Origin: Candidatus Caldisaccharidevorator malaysiensis
GTDB lineage: Bacteria; Armatimonadota; Fervidibacteria; Fervidibacterales; Fervidibacteraceae
NCBI GenBank assembly: GCA_025057575.1
Contig: JANXBO010000004.1
Coordinates: 1 to 64,000 of the forward strand
Direction: 5' to 3'
DNA length: 64,000 nt
Position 1 is the first letter of the stretch. Every line of letters starts with the position of its first letter. The position numbers were made by a program, and so were the translations under genes. The notes below the pieces were generated by a model. It was not told the DNA's origin, did not search any database, and worked only from the letters and a program-made list of their open reading frames with translations. This document shows positions 1 to 9,012 of the stretch, piece after piece.

Positions 1-233
1 ACATCGGGGACCGTTCCCTCGCCGACTTCGCTGATCGTGACCAGACCCTCCGCCTGGGCTTCCGTTAAAGTCAAGTAATCGGTCCTCGGTGTCCTTGTCG
101 TAGAGGTGATGGGGAAGATTGCCAGCGATTCATCAATGATCGGATCGCCAATGGTGTAGGATCTAAGGTGAACCGGACCGAAGACGACGCTCACGATGAC
201 CGCCATCGCCAGTGAGGTCATCAGCCATTTCAT
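1..233 (-). CDS. Partial (3' end off window) secreted protein resembling the ARPP-1/DUF6569 family; N-terminus MKWLMTSLAMAVIVSVVFGPVHLRSYTIGDPIIDESLAIFPITSTTRTPRTDYLTLTEAQAEGLVTISEVGEGTVPD
   Basis: Own translation of the minus strand from ATG at 231-233; signal peptide; 'YLTLTEAQAEGLVTISEVGEG' resembles the ARPP-1/DUF6569 N-terminus. Confidence 0.6.
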   Translation of the reverse strand, partial: MKWLMTSLAMAVIVSVVFGPVHLRSYTIGDPIIDESLAIFPITSTTRTPRTDYLTLTEAQAEGLVTISEVGEGTVPD

Positions 234-330
234 TTTGTCCTCCCCCGTCAAAAGAGGTCGTTTTTTATGGTCCTTTAGACGGGAAAGGAAGGGGGAAAGG
301 TTCCGGCAATCTGATTATTTGGCAATTTGA

Positions 331-1020
331 CTATCGGGAGAGGTCCCGGCTGGGTGGGGAAAGACGGATGTAAATATGATCGGCGATGGCGTCGTCAACA
401 GCATATTGAGTTAGTCCCACTTCAAAGACGAAAGACGGGAACCGCCGGATGAGTTTGATCGCTTCCCCAGGCAAAACCCCCATCGCCATCAATTTCTGCA
501 TTTGACCGGGATCTTTTGACTGCAGGTAGGCGATGACCCCTGTCTCGCCTACCTTCATTTCCGAAAGAGGGACGATGAGGCGGGTTCCCGACTGACGGGC
601 TTCCTCGCAGCACCGACCCTGGGGAATCTCTCCTCCGTGGGGGCAGAACCGGGGATGACCCAGAAGGGTGCAGACGGCTTCTTCCAAATCGGCGTGCAAA
701 AAGTGCTCCATACTGCACGCCGCCTCGTCCAAAATGGACCCAGAAGTCTGCAACAGATCCGCCAAAAGGCGCTCTGCCAGTCGTCGCCTTCGCAGGATCT
801 TCCTGGCGACCTCCTGACCTTTCGCGCTCAGCCGCCACGCACCCGAGTCGTTCCAGATAAATCCCTGCTGCTCCAGACTGGCTGTCGTCTCCGCCGTCAG
901 GGACGGGGTTAATTGATTCAGATAGGGTGGATGGGCCTTTTCGTGCTGCTGAATCCAGATCAGTTCCAGACAGTGTTCCTGCTCCCGGGTCAGATGCTCC
1001 GTTTCCGTTATCGGCGCCAT
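331..1020 (-). CDS. DtxR/MntR-type metal-dependent regulator with C-terminal FeoA/SH3-like domain
   Basis: Winged-helix N-terminus, 'ACSMEHFLHADLEEAVCTLLGHPRFCPHGGEIPQGRCC' dimerisation/metal region, FeoA-like C-terminus. Confidence 0.85.
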   Translation of the reverse strand: MAPITETEHLTREQEHCLELIWIQQHEKAHPPYLNQLTPSLTAETTASLEQQGFIWNDSGAWRLSAKGQEVARKILRRRRLAERLLADLLQTSGSILDEAACSMEHFLHADLEEAVCTLLGHPRFCPHGGEIPQGRCCEEARQSGTRLIVPLSEMKVGETGVIAYLQSKDPGQMQKLMAMGVLPGEAIKLIRRFPSFVFEVGLTQYAVDDAIADHIYIRLSPPSRDLSR

Positions 1021-1092
1021 TGCTCTTTCCCCTTATCGGTCACCATATAGTAAAACGAATTAACGTTGGATAGAATTCACCAGGGTGTTACG

Positions 1093-2406
1093 ATGATAAG
1101 GACAAAATGGGTTTTGACGGTCTACCTAACCCTCCTTTCCTCCTTTGTCTTTGCACAGGAGGACCGCCTGGTCCTCATCTCGCCGCACTGGGAGGGCATT
1201 CGGATAGAGTTTGAAAGGGCTTTTCGTGACCACTATCAAAAGACCTTCAACCGCTCTATCCGTCTTCAATGGATAGATGTAGGGGGGACTTTGGCGGTCC
1301 TGCGGTTCTTGCGGACCAGTTTCGCCAAGAACCCAAAGGGGATCGGCATTGACCTGGTTTGGGGAGGTGGAATGGACCCTTACCTTCAATTGAAGAGAGA
1401 GGGAATCCTTCAACCTCTCCGAATTGCGCCAAAAGTCCTGCGAAGTCTCCCGACAACAGCGTCGGGAGTGCCCCTCTACGATCGGGACGGTTTTTGGTAT
1501 GCATCGGCTCTTTCCGGTTTTGGAATTCTTTACAACAAACGCCTGCTCCAACTGTTGAAGGCGCGCCCGCCACTGGTGTGGGAGGACCTGGCGGATGGCG
1601 CCCTGTCGGGTTGGGTGGAGGTGCCCGACCCAAGAAGAAGCGGCAGTGCCCATATGATGTGCGAGATTATTCTCCAGGCTTACGGCTGGGAAAAGGGCTG
1701 GCAGGTTTTGACGGCACTCTTCGCCAACAGTAAAAGGGTCACTGCCGGCTCGGAGGATGTGGTCACCGATGTCAGCACGGGGGAAGTCGCTTGCGGTCCG
1801 TCCATTGACTTTTACGCTTGGGCAAAGATCGCCGAGGTCGGCAAAGAGACTCTTGGTTTCGTCTATCCCAAAGGCTTGACTGTGATCAACCCCGACGGCA
1901 TCGGTTGTCTCAAGGGAGCACCCCATTTGGTTCCGGCACGAGCCTTTGTGGAGTTTGTGTTATCGGAAAAGGGGCAGCGGTTGTGGATGCTGCCGATGGG
2001 TCATCGGGACGGACCCAAACAGTTTACCCTTGCCCGAATGTCCATCCTTCCCCAACTTTATGAGAAACTCGGCGACGATTCCGTGATCACGGTCAACCCC
2101 TTTCAGTTTCGTCCTGGTTTGCGATACGACGGCAAAAAGGGCGAGACAAGGATGGACATTCTTAACAGCCTTCTCGGTGCTCTTTTGGTGACCAATCATC
2201 GGGAACTGCGGCAGGCGTGGTCGGCTTTATTGAAACGGGGCTTATCCGGTCCGCAGGCAGCCAAAATCCTGTGCCGAGTGCCCCTATCGGAAAAGGAAGC
2301 CCTTGAACGGGCACCGTCGTGGGCGACCGATCGCAGGACGGCGACCGCCTTGGAAACGAAGTGGACTGCTGAAGCCAGAGAGCGGTATCGTCATATCAAA
2401 GGGTAA
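1093..2406 (+). CDS. Extracellular solute-binding protein, Fe3+-type ABC transporter family
   Basis: Signal peptide MIRTKWVLTVYLTLLSSFVFA; 'IDLVWGGGMDPYLQLKREGILQPL' and 'AFVEFVLSEKGQRL' typical of Fe3+/spermidine-type SBPs; ORF track start 1066, ATG at 1093 preferred. Confidence 0.8.
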   Translation: MIRTKWVLTVYLTLLSSFVFAQEDRLVLISPHWEGIRIEFERAFRDHYQKTFNRSIRLQWIDVGGTLAVLRFLRTSFAKNPKGIGIDLVWGGGMDPYLQLKREGILQPLRIAPKVLRSLPTTASGVPLYDRDGFWYASALSGFGILYNKRLLQLLKARPPLVWEDLADGALSGWVEVPDPRRSGSAHMMCEIILQAYGWEKGWQVLTALFANSKRVTAGSEDVVTDVSTGEVACGPSIDFYAWAKIAEVGKETLGFVYPKGLTVINPDGIGCLKGAPHLVPARAFVEFVLSEKGQRLWMLPMGHRDGPKQFTLARMSILPQLYEKLGDDSVITVNPFQFRPGLRYDGKKGETRMDILNSLLGALLVTNHRELRQAWSALLKRGLSGPQAAKILCRVPLSEKEALERAPSWATDRRTATALETKWTAEARERYRHIKG

Positions 2407-2486
2407 CGATCTCTATCCTTTCTGAACGATTTGGATGCGGGCACTCCCACTAAAGGACGATAGTCCTAAAGCCCATAGTCCGCCAA

Positions 2487-3257
2487 CTACCGCAACTGTC
2501 CGAACTCCAGTAGTCCGGCAGTCAGTCCCCCATCAACGACCATAACGGCTCCGGTGACGAAAGACGACTCGTCGGAAGCCAAATAGAGGCACATATGGGC
2601 GACGTCGTCCACCGTGCCGAGCCGTCCGATGGGATACCATCGGACCATTTGATCCCAAATGTGTGGTTGCTCTTTAAGGATCGGTTCCCAAATCTCCGTC
2701 TGAATGGTCCCCGGACAGACCACGTTGGCTCGAATTCCGTCCCGACCGTGACGGACGGCGAGGCTCCTGGTCAGCCCGATAAGGGCGGCTTTGGAAGCCG
2801 AGTATGCGTGAATCCCTTGCATCCCCAAAAGGGCATTGACCGAGGAGATGACGATGATGCTCCCGCCCCCTGACTCCTTCATCAGTGGCAACGCCTCTAG
2901 ACAGCACCAGTAGGTCCCTTGGACATTGACCCTCAGATTGGGTTCCAGGTTGTCCTGAAGGATGTCCTGGGTGGAGCAGACGGCATTGCAGACCAGAATG
3001 TGCAGGGCACCCAGTTCTGCCCGCACCCGCTCCATCATCGCCTTTACATCATCCCGATTACCCACATCAGCCTGAATGAAAAGAGCCCGTCCGCCCGCTT
3101 GCCTTATGTCATCAGCAACGGCTTGCCCCGTTTCCCGTATGTCGTTGACGACGACGGTAGCCCCTTCGGCGGCGAACTTCAGAGAAATTCCTTTGCCGAT
3201 CCCTCGTCCCGCACCCGTCACTAAAGCGACCCGATCCCTTAGCCTCATTTCCCTCAC
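2487..3257 (-). CDS. SDR family NAD(P)-dependent oxidoreductase
   Basis: TGAGRGIGKG cofactor motif, YSASK active site, 'VVDGGLTAG' C-terminus. Confidence 0.92.
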   Translation of the reverse strand: MREMRLRDRVALVTGAGRGIGKGISLKFAAEGATVVVNDIRETGQAVADDIRQAGGRALFIQADVGNRDDVKAMMERVRAELGALHILVCNAVCSTQDILQDNLEPNLRVNVQGTYWCCLEALPLMKESGGGSIIVISSVNALLGMQGIHAYSASKAALIGLTRSLAVRHGRDGIRANVVCPGTIQTEIWEPILKEQPHIWDQMVRWYPIGRLGTVDDVAHMCLYLASDESSFVTGAVMVVDGGLTAGLLEFGQLR

Positions 3258-3357
3258 CTCGTTCTTCTAACCGACGATGTGTGCCTGAATTGTAAAAAGT
3301 CTTGAGAGAGCCCGCCGATGAGCGATGGTTATGTTGGGAACTCGTCAGCGGATCCCT

Positions 3358-4536
3358 TTACGCTGCAACTGCCTTTTTTCCGAAGGCGTGAACGGCTTGG
3401 CGGACCCAGTCCAAACAGGAGGGTGGCATGATCCCATAGTGATAAAAGGAGATGTTCTTCGCTCCCCCTTCCGCAGCAGCCGTTGCGGTCGCAATCAGGG
3501 TTTGTCGGTTCGGAGAAGCGGGATAATACGCCTGCAGTCCGGTTACACACCGTTCGCCGTCCTTAACCTGGCGGACCAAATCTTCGGTTAACTGGCGGAC
3601 CTGATGGGCATCGTGAGTGTAAGCGAGAATTTCGTAACGATCCACCGCTCCCTCAAGGGACCCTGCGCTCGCTCCAATGTCCTGAGGGGAGCCCATTAAG
3701 ATGAATGAGAACGGCACCTTGCTCACGCTTCGGGCTTCAGCGACCAGGGACGAGACAATTTCCGCCCGAATTTGGAAGAAAGCCTTTAGGTCCGGCTCCT
3801 TAAAGGTCCTCTTTAGTTCGCCGTTACCGCCTCCTTGCAATGCACCGAGAACCACTTTTTCCACGAGCGAACGAAGTCCTGCGAGCCGTAACCCTTTTTT
3901 TCTGGCGAAATAGCGGCAATGAGGACAGAAGCAGAGCCCCAGAAGGGTCCAAAGGGGAGGATTGGGCGGGATACCGATTTTCTCGTGACCGTGATAGTGA
4001 CCGACGCCCCCAAAGTGCAGCGACTCGCATTCAATAGCGAAAAGGGGGTAGCGGGACAGGTCCTGAACCAGGGCGCGGACGAACTCACGAACTTCAGGGT
4101 TGGCGGGGCATAGGTTGGAGTAGTAGACATCTCCAAAAGCGTTGACCATACAAGCATCGGGATGCCTCCTGCCCAAGGCAGAATCGTGGAGGAAAACTGT
4201 CCAGGCGATCACCTTCAGTCCCTTCTTGTCAGCAGCCCTGCAAACTTCCGCTAAGGGATCGGTCTGTTGGCAGAGGGGCGATAAGATCGGCTGTAGAGAA
4301 GTCTTTTGATAAAGCCGTCGTTGGGGTCGGAAATAAACGCTCGCTGTCGCTGCGAAGAAACGGTTTCCCTTGCCCCGGCACAGCAAATGCTCTACGCTGT
4401 GATACTTGGCGGCACAGGAGACCGCATCCAGACCTGCCGAGGCAATGTCCTGAGCGACCCTTTCCGAGCCCAACAGAAGGAAATCCCAAGGATACACCCA
4501 GATCGTCCGATACCCCATTGTGGCTCCCACCTCCAT
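3358..4536 (-). CDS. Hypothetical protein, probable TIM-barrel glycosidase-like fold
   Basis: Full-length ORF; 'SAGLDAVSCAAKYHSVEHLL', 'KGLKVIAWTVFLHDS', 'FAIECESLHFGG' resemble beta-strand ends of GH-like barrels. Confidence 0.6.
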   Translation of the reverse strand: MEVGATMGYRTIWVYPWDFLLLGSERVAQDIASAGLDAVSCAAKYHSVEHLLCRGKGNRFFAATASVYFRPQRRLYQKTSLQPILSPLCQQTDPLAEVCRAADKKGLKVIAWTVFLHDSALGRRHPDACMVNAFGDVYYSNLCPANPEVREFVRALVQDLSRYPLFAIECESLHFGGVGHYHGHEKIGIPPNPPLWTLLGLCFCPHCRYFARKKGLRLAGLRSLVEKVVLGALQGGGNGELKRTFKEPDLKAFFQIRAEIVSSLVAEARSVSKVPFSFILMGSPQDIGASAGSLEGAVDRYEILAYTHDAHQVRQLTEDLVRQVKDGERCVTGLQAYYPASPNRQTLIATATAAAEGGAKNISFYHYGIMPPSCLDWVRQAVHAFGKKAVAA

Positions 4537-4613
4537 CAGTTCTTTCCATCACTCTGGTGAAAAGCCTGACACGGAATGAGGGTGAAAGCGATACAATTTG
4601 AATACGAAGGAGT

Positions 4614-5333
4614 ATGAAAGGGCAAGGGAAAAGACCGGTTGGGGTTTTGTTGTGGCTGGTGGCGGCATCGGTGCCGTTAGTTTTGGGTTTTGTTTTGGCT
4701 TTCTTTTGGGTGCCTCCTGCGGAGGAATTCGCCCAGCGCTACGGAAACGGGGAAATTGCCAAAATCGTTTTCGTTCACGTCCCCCTTGCCATTGTCTCCT
4801 TTTTCGGCTTTGTTTTAGCAGGGATCTTGGGTGGCGTCTACTTGATGAAACGAGATCCTCGCTACGACGACTGGAGTTTGGCACTTTGTGAGTCGGGTTT
4901 TCTTTTTGCCCTTCTGGCGACCTTGACGGGTGCCTACTTCTCTAAACTCGCCTGGGGGGCTTGGTGGCACTTTGACCCCAGACAGACAACGATGCTGATG
5001 GTTCTGATCACCTATGCTGCCTATTTGATCGTGCGCCAGTCGGTGGAGGACCCCGAAAGGCAGGCGGTGATCGGGTCTGCTTATGCCATTTTGGGTGCGA
5101 TCGCCTGCGTGGCTCTCTATTTCGTCATCCCTTACCTGCCAGCGGTGCAGACGGAGAGCCTCCATCCTTCTGGAATCATTGCTCGGGGCGGACTGGACTG
5201 GCACTACCGGGTCGTTCTCCTTCTCTGTCTTTTGGGCGCCGCGTTGGTCTATGCGTGGATCTCGTCTTTGAAGGCGCGACTCAGTTTCTTGGAACGACGC
5301 CGGTGGCTTTTCAGTCTTTCTCTGGGGGATTGA
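4614..5333 (+). CDS. ccmC: Cytochrome c biogenesis protein CcmC (heme handling, tryptophan-rich motif)
   Basis: 'WGAWWHFDPRQTTMLMVLITYAAYL' WWD-type motif, multi-TM, followed by ccmD/E/F-like ORFs. Confidence 0.88.
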   Translation: MKGQGKRPVGVLLWLVAASVPLVLGFVLAFFWVPPAEEFAQRYGNGEIAKIVFVHVPLAIVSFFGFVLAGILGGVYLMKRDPRYDDWSLALCESGFLFALLATLTGAYFSKLAWGAWWHFDPRQTTMLMVLITYAAYLIVRQSVEDPERQAVIGSAYAILGAIACVALYFVIPYLPAVQTESLHPSGIIARGGLDWHYRVVLLLCLLGAALVYAWISSLKARLSFLERRRWLFSLSLGD

Positions 5334-5335
5334 AG

Positions 5336-5500
5336 ATGGAAGGTGCTCTTCCTTTTTTTCTTGTTTGGTTGGTCACCTGGGCGGGACTGATGGCGTATCT
5401 TTTTCGTTTAGATTTAAAGGTCCGTCAGTTGGAGGAGGAAAGCGAAAAGACCTCCACGGGGCTATCCGGATCACCAGTTGGCGAAGGTGACAGGGAATGA
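5336..5500 (+). CDS. ccmD: CcmD-like small membrane protein (54 aa)
   Basis: MEGALPFFLVWLVTWAGLMAYLFRLDLKVRQLEEE: single TM plus charged coil, positioned between ccmC and ccmE; ATG at 5336 inside the 5255 ORF. Confidence 0.65.
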   Translation: MEGALPFFLVWLVTWAGLMAYLFRLDLKVRQLEEESEKTSTGLSGSPVGEGDRE

Positions 5501-5910
5501 ACGCAAACCTGATCTTTAAAATCAGCGTTGCCGGATTGGCAATGGGAATGATTCTCTACGGGATCTATTCCTTGGTTGGAACAGTGCAGCCCTATGTGAC
5601 CTTTCCCGAGGCAACGGTCCGAAGGGGGACCGTTCGGGTTGCCGCCTTCATTGACCACAAGAGCCGGCGGTATGATCCCCAGACGGGTCTCCTAAAATTC
5701 GTTGCGAAAGACACCAAGGGCAATGCCTGCACCGTTACCCTTTCCCAGGTGCCGCCAGGGGGCTTTGAGCAGTCGCCGATGGCGGTTTTGATTGGTCGGA
5801 TGAACGACGGGCACTTTCACGCCGACAGGGTCTTCATCAAGTGCCCTTCCAAGTATCAGGGCATTGATGAGCACGGTCAAAGAAATGCCAACAAAAGGTC
5901 CGGAAAATAG
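5497..5910 (+). CDS. ccmE: Cytochrome c maturation protein CcmE, CXXXY-type
   Basis: Signal anchor, OB-fold-like sequence, 'DGHFHADRVFIKCPSKYQG' C-terminal motif. Confidence 0.85.
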   Translation: MNANLIFKISVAGLAMGMILYGIYSLVGTVQPYVTFPEATVRRGTVRVAAFIDHKSRRYDPQTGLLKFVAKDTKGNACTVTLSQVPPGGFEQSPMAVLIGRMNDGHFHADRVFIKCPSKYQGIDEHGQRNANKRSGK

Positions 5911-5979
5911 GGGCAGCCCCCTGGTTGTTGTCCAAGCCAGGAAGATCGTGAGTCGGCAGAGAAGAGGGAGGCACCGACT

Positions 5980-8286
5980 GTGCTAATAGGACGATTGCTT
6001 CTGTGGTCATCGCTGGCTTTGGCACTGGCTGCCTCTATCGCCTTCTTCCGTTCGGAACGGGAAGTTCAGAGGCAATGGTCCAGCGAACCCTCTCGGCAAC
6101 TGACTTTTGCTCGCCGTTTGTTTCTGTTGATGGGTCTTTGTATTGCCTTGACAATGATCTACCTCTGGTATCTCATCCTTACCCAAAGGTATGAAGTTGC
6201 CTATGTCCACGAATACACGGATCGCTCCTTGCCCCTGCTTTACCGGTTTGCTGCCTTTTGGGGTGGGCAAGCCGGCACGTGGCTGTTGTGGGCGTTCTTC
6301 ACGACCCTTTGGGGTCTTTTTCTGACCCGCTTTGCCAAGCCCTATGAAACAGCAGCCCTTACGATCCTGAGCGGGTTGAACTTTTTGTTCCTCCTGCCGG
6401 CGGTTCTTGAAGATCCCTTTCGGGTTCTGCATCCGCCGCCCCGTGATGGGATGGGGCTCAATCCCCTCCTTCACAACCCCTGGATGGCGATTCATCCGCC
6501 CAATATGTTCATCGGCTATGCGTCAATGAGCCTCCCCTTTGCTTTGGCGCTGGCTGGTCTATGGAGAAAGGATTGGACGGGTTGGACCCGGTATGCCCTG
6601 CCTGCCTGTAACTTGGCGGTGGCTGCCTTGGGCTTGGGCATTTTTCTCGGCGGTGTCTGGTCTTATGAAGTCCTTGGCTGGGGCGGCTACTGGGCGTGGG
6701 ATCCGGTTGAGAACGCCTCTTTTGTTCCCTGGCTCGCCTGTGTGGCTCTCCTCCATTTCCTGATTGTCCACCGATCGGGCAAAGGAGCGGCTCGGTTAAC
6801 GACCTTTATGGGTCTTTTGCCCCTCTTAACTGTCTACTACGCCACCTTCGTGACCAGGAGCGGTTTTATCCAATCGGTCCACGCTTTCGGCACCAGCCCT
6901 ATTGTCTGGTGGCTGTTAGGAATAATGACTTTTCTAACGGTCGTCTCTATGGGGATCTTCGCTCTGAGAGTTCGGCAGGTGCCCGCACCAGAAGGACAGG
7001 TCATTGACCGGATCGGAGGCTACTCCTTCTTCGCCACAATGGGGGCGATCATTGCGGGGATCTTCGGTCTGGTCGTTCTCATCGGGTTGTCCTTGCCATG
7101 GATTAGCATTATCGGCAAGGCGATTGGCTTTAAAGATATGCCTGAGGTTGGGGTGGACCGAGCCTTTTATGACCGGGTGTCGTTCCCGATTGCCATCGTA
7201 ATGGCGGTCTCTCTCGCCTTTATGCCCCTGTTGACGCTTGTGGTGCCGAAAAATGAAGAAGACCGCATTAGTTGGTTGAAGTCGGTGCCGTGGCTGATCT
7301 TGAACATCGGTTTGGCAAGCGCCTTGGTCGGTTTCTGGATGGGCGTGCGTCAGCCCGTTTCCCTCATTTTAATCGGTCTTTCCGCTGCGGTGATCGCAAC
7401 CAATGGCTATGCGCTGATCAAGAGGCTGAAGACTTCTCCGTGGGCATCAGGGGCTTACCTGGCCCATACCGGGTTGGCTCTTTTTATCTTGGGAGTGGTT
7501 GGCTCTGAACTGCACGACGAGACCGCCCGCCTGGTAATTCCATCGGGGCAGCATCGCAGTGCCTTCGGTTACCTGCTCACCTACGCCGATTTGCGTCCTA
7601 CGGAAGATGGCAAGTTGCAGGTCGTTCTGGAAGGAGCCAAATTGAATGGCACAAACAGTCACGATGGCGCCCACTCAACCTTCACTGCCACCCCCGTGAT
7701 GTTCTTTGCACCCCGATTTGGTATGGTCCGCAGACCCCACATTGAGCGCTCCCTCCTTTACGACATCTACATTGAGCCTTTAGAATTTGCGTTGCCGGAG
7801 GAGGCGGGGACACTGACCCTCGCCAGGGGGGAGTCGGCCACCGTTAAGCCCTACACGATCACCTTTAATGGTTTTCGGCTCAGCGGCAAGGTGACAATGG
7901 GGATGCCCGAGAAGATTACCGCCCTCGTTGAGATTAAGGATGGGAAAAAGACCCATCTGCTCAAGCCCTATTGGCATTTGAAAGAGGACGGGATTGACAA
8001 AAAGTCCGACCACATTCCCGGAACCAACATCAAAGTCTCCATTGAAGGGATGAACGCTGAAGAGCGATCCGTTAAATTCCGAATTGAGGGAATAGACGGG
8101 TTGACGGGTCACTCGGGTTATGTGGTGATCAATGTGCTAAAGAAACCGGGCGTTAACCTGGTCTGGCTGGGTTCCATCTGCGTCCTGCTGGGTGCCCTGT
8201 TCACTGGGGTTCGGAGGATCCGAGAGGTAGCCAAAGCAGTGGGAGAGAGAAAGGGAAAAAAGAAGGGCACGAGTGTCACCGCCTGA
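5980..8286 (+). CDS. ccmF: Cytochrome c heme lyase CcmF/NrfE family
   Basis: 'WGGYWAWDPVENASFVPWL' WWD motif; multi-TM; GTG start. Confidence 0.92.
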   Translation: MLIGRLLLWSSLALALAASIAFFRSEREVQRQWSSEPSRQLTFARRLFLLMGLCIALTMIYLWYLILTQRYEVAYVHEYTDRSLPLLYRFAAFWGGQAGTWLLWAFFTTLWGLFLTRFAKPYETAALTILSGLNFLFLLPAVLEDPFRVLHPPPRDGMGLNPLLHNPWMAIHPPNMFIGYASMSLPFALALAGLWRKDWTGWTRYALPACNLAVAALGLGIFLGGVWSYEVLGWGGYWAWDPVENASFVPWLACVALLHFLIVHRSGKGAARLTTFMGLLPLLTVYYATFVTRSGFIQSVHAFGTSPIVWWLLGIMTFLTVVSMGIFALRVRQVPAPEGQVIDRIGGYSFFATMGAIIAGIFGLVVLIGLSLPWISIIGKAIGFKDMPEVGVDRAFYDRVSFPIAIVMAVSLAFMPLLTLVVPKNEEDRISWLKSVPWLILNIGLASALVGFWMGVRQPVSLILIGLSAAVIATNGYALIKRLKTSPWASGAYLAHTGLALFILGVVGSELHDETARLVIPSGQHRSAFGYLLTYADLRPTEDGKLQVVLEGAKLNGTNSHDGAHSTFTATPVMFFAPRFGMVRRPHIERSLLYDIYIEPLEFALPEEAGTLTLARGESATVKPYTITFNGFRLSGKVTMGMPEKITALVEIKDGKKTHLLKPYWHLKEDGIDKKSDHIPGTNIKVSIEGMNAEERSVKFRIEGIDGLTGHSGYVVINVLKKPGVNLVWLGSICVLLGALFTGVRRIREVAKAVGERKGKKKGTSVTA

Positions 8287-8303
8287 TCTTCGGAAACTTT
8301 CCA

Positions 8304-9011
8304 ATGGAAACAAAGATGGAAAACCTTCTGCCGGTGATGCTGCGGCTGGCAGGACAGAAGGTCGTCGTCGTGGGTGGCGGTGAGGTGGCTTTCCAGAAGG
8401 TGACCCAACTTTTGGAATGCGATGCCTGTGTGACGGTGGTCTCCCCCAAATTAGGCTGGGAACTGGCGACTTTGAACAGGCGGTTTTACTGGAAGCAGAA
8501 GGAGTATGAACCGGCAGATCTGGAAGGGGCAGTCATCGTTTTCGCCTGCACCGACGACCCGTCGGTCAATGATCGGGTCTATCGGGATTGTCAAGAAAGA
8601 GGTCTGTGGTGCAATGTTGCCGATGATCCCGAACGGTGCCGGTTCTTTATGCCCGCCCTTTTTCGTCGGGGACCGGTGACGGTTGCCCTCTCCACTTCCG
8701 GCACCAGCCCCTCTTTGGCAAGAAGGATGAGAATCTTTTTAGAGGAAATCTTTGGTGACGGGTTTGGAATGCTGGCGTTTCTTCTGGGCGATCTGAAAGA
8801 GACAATTCGGCAGGCTCTGCCCTCTTTCTCCGACCGCCGGCTCTTTATGGATCGGGTCTGGAACAGTCCGATCTGGGACCTTTTGGAAAAAGGGGATCGG
8901 CAAGGGGCAGAGAACCTTTTGAAAAGCATCCTTTCCGAACTGACCCTCAAGCCAGCGGATCAGGAGGCTTCTCAAGACACGGTCAAAAGTCCCGCAGAGA
9001 GCGCGATCTAA
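8304..9011 (+). CDS. Precorrin-2 dehydrogenase / sirohydrochlorin ferrochelatase-like (CysG N-terminal, Met8 type)
   Basis: 'LPVMLRLAGQKVVVVGGGEVAFQKV', 'CNVADDPERCRFFMPALFRRGPVTVALSTSGTSPSLAR'. Confidence 0.9.
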   Translation: METKMENLLPVMLRLAGQKVVVVGGGEVAFQKVTQLLECDACVTVVSPKLGWELATLNRRFYWKQKEYEPADLEGAVIVFACTDDPSVNDRVYRDCQERGLWCNVADDPERCRFFMPALFRRGPVTVALSTSGTSPSLARRMRIFLEEIFGDGFGMLAFLLGDLKETIRQALPSFSDRRLFMDRVWNSPIWDLLEKGDRQGAENLLKSILSELTLKPADQEASQDTVKSPAESAI

Positions 9012-9012
9012 G

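Noticed and set aside
1126-1926. 266-aa minus-strand ORF opposite the solute-binding protein
   Set aside because: Antisense shadow ORF; no recognisable motif.
2454-2467. Small hairpin AGGAC-GATA-GTCCT after the solute-binding protein gene
   Set aside because: Only 5 bp with no T run; too weak to call a terminator.
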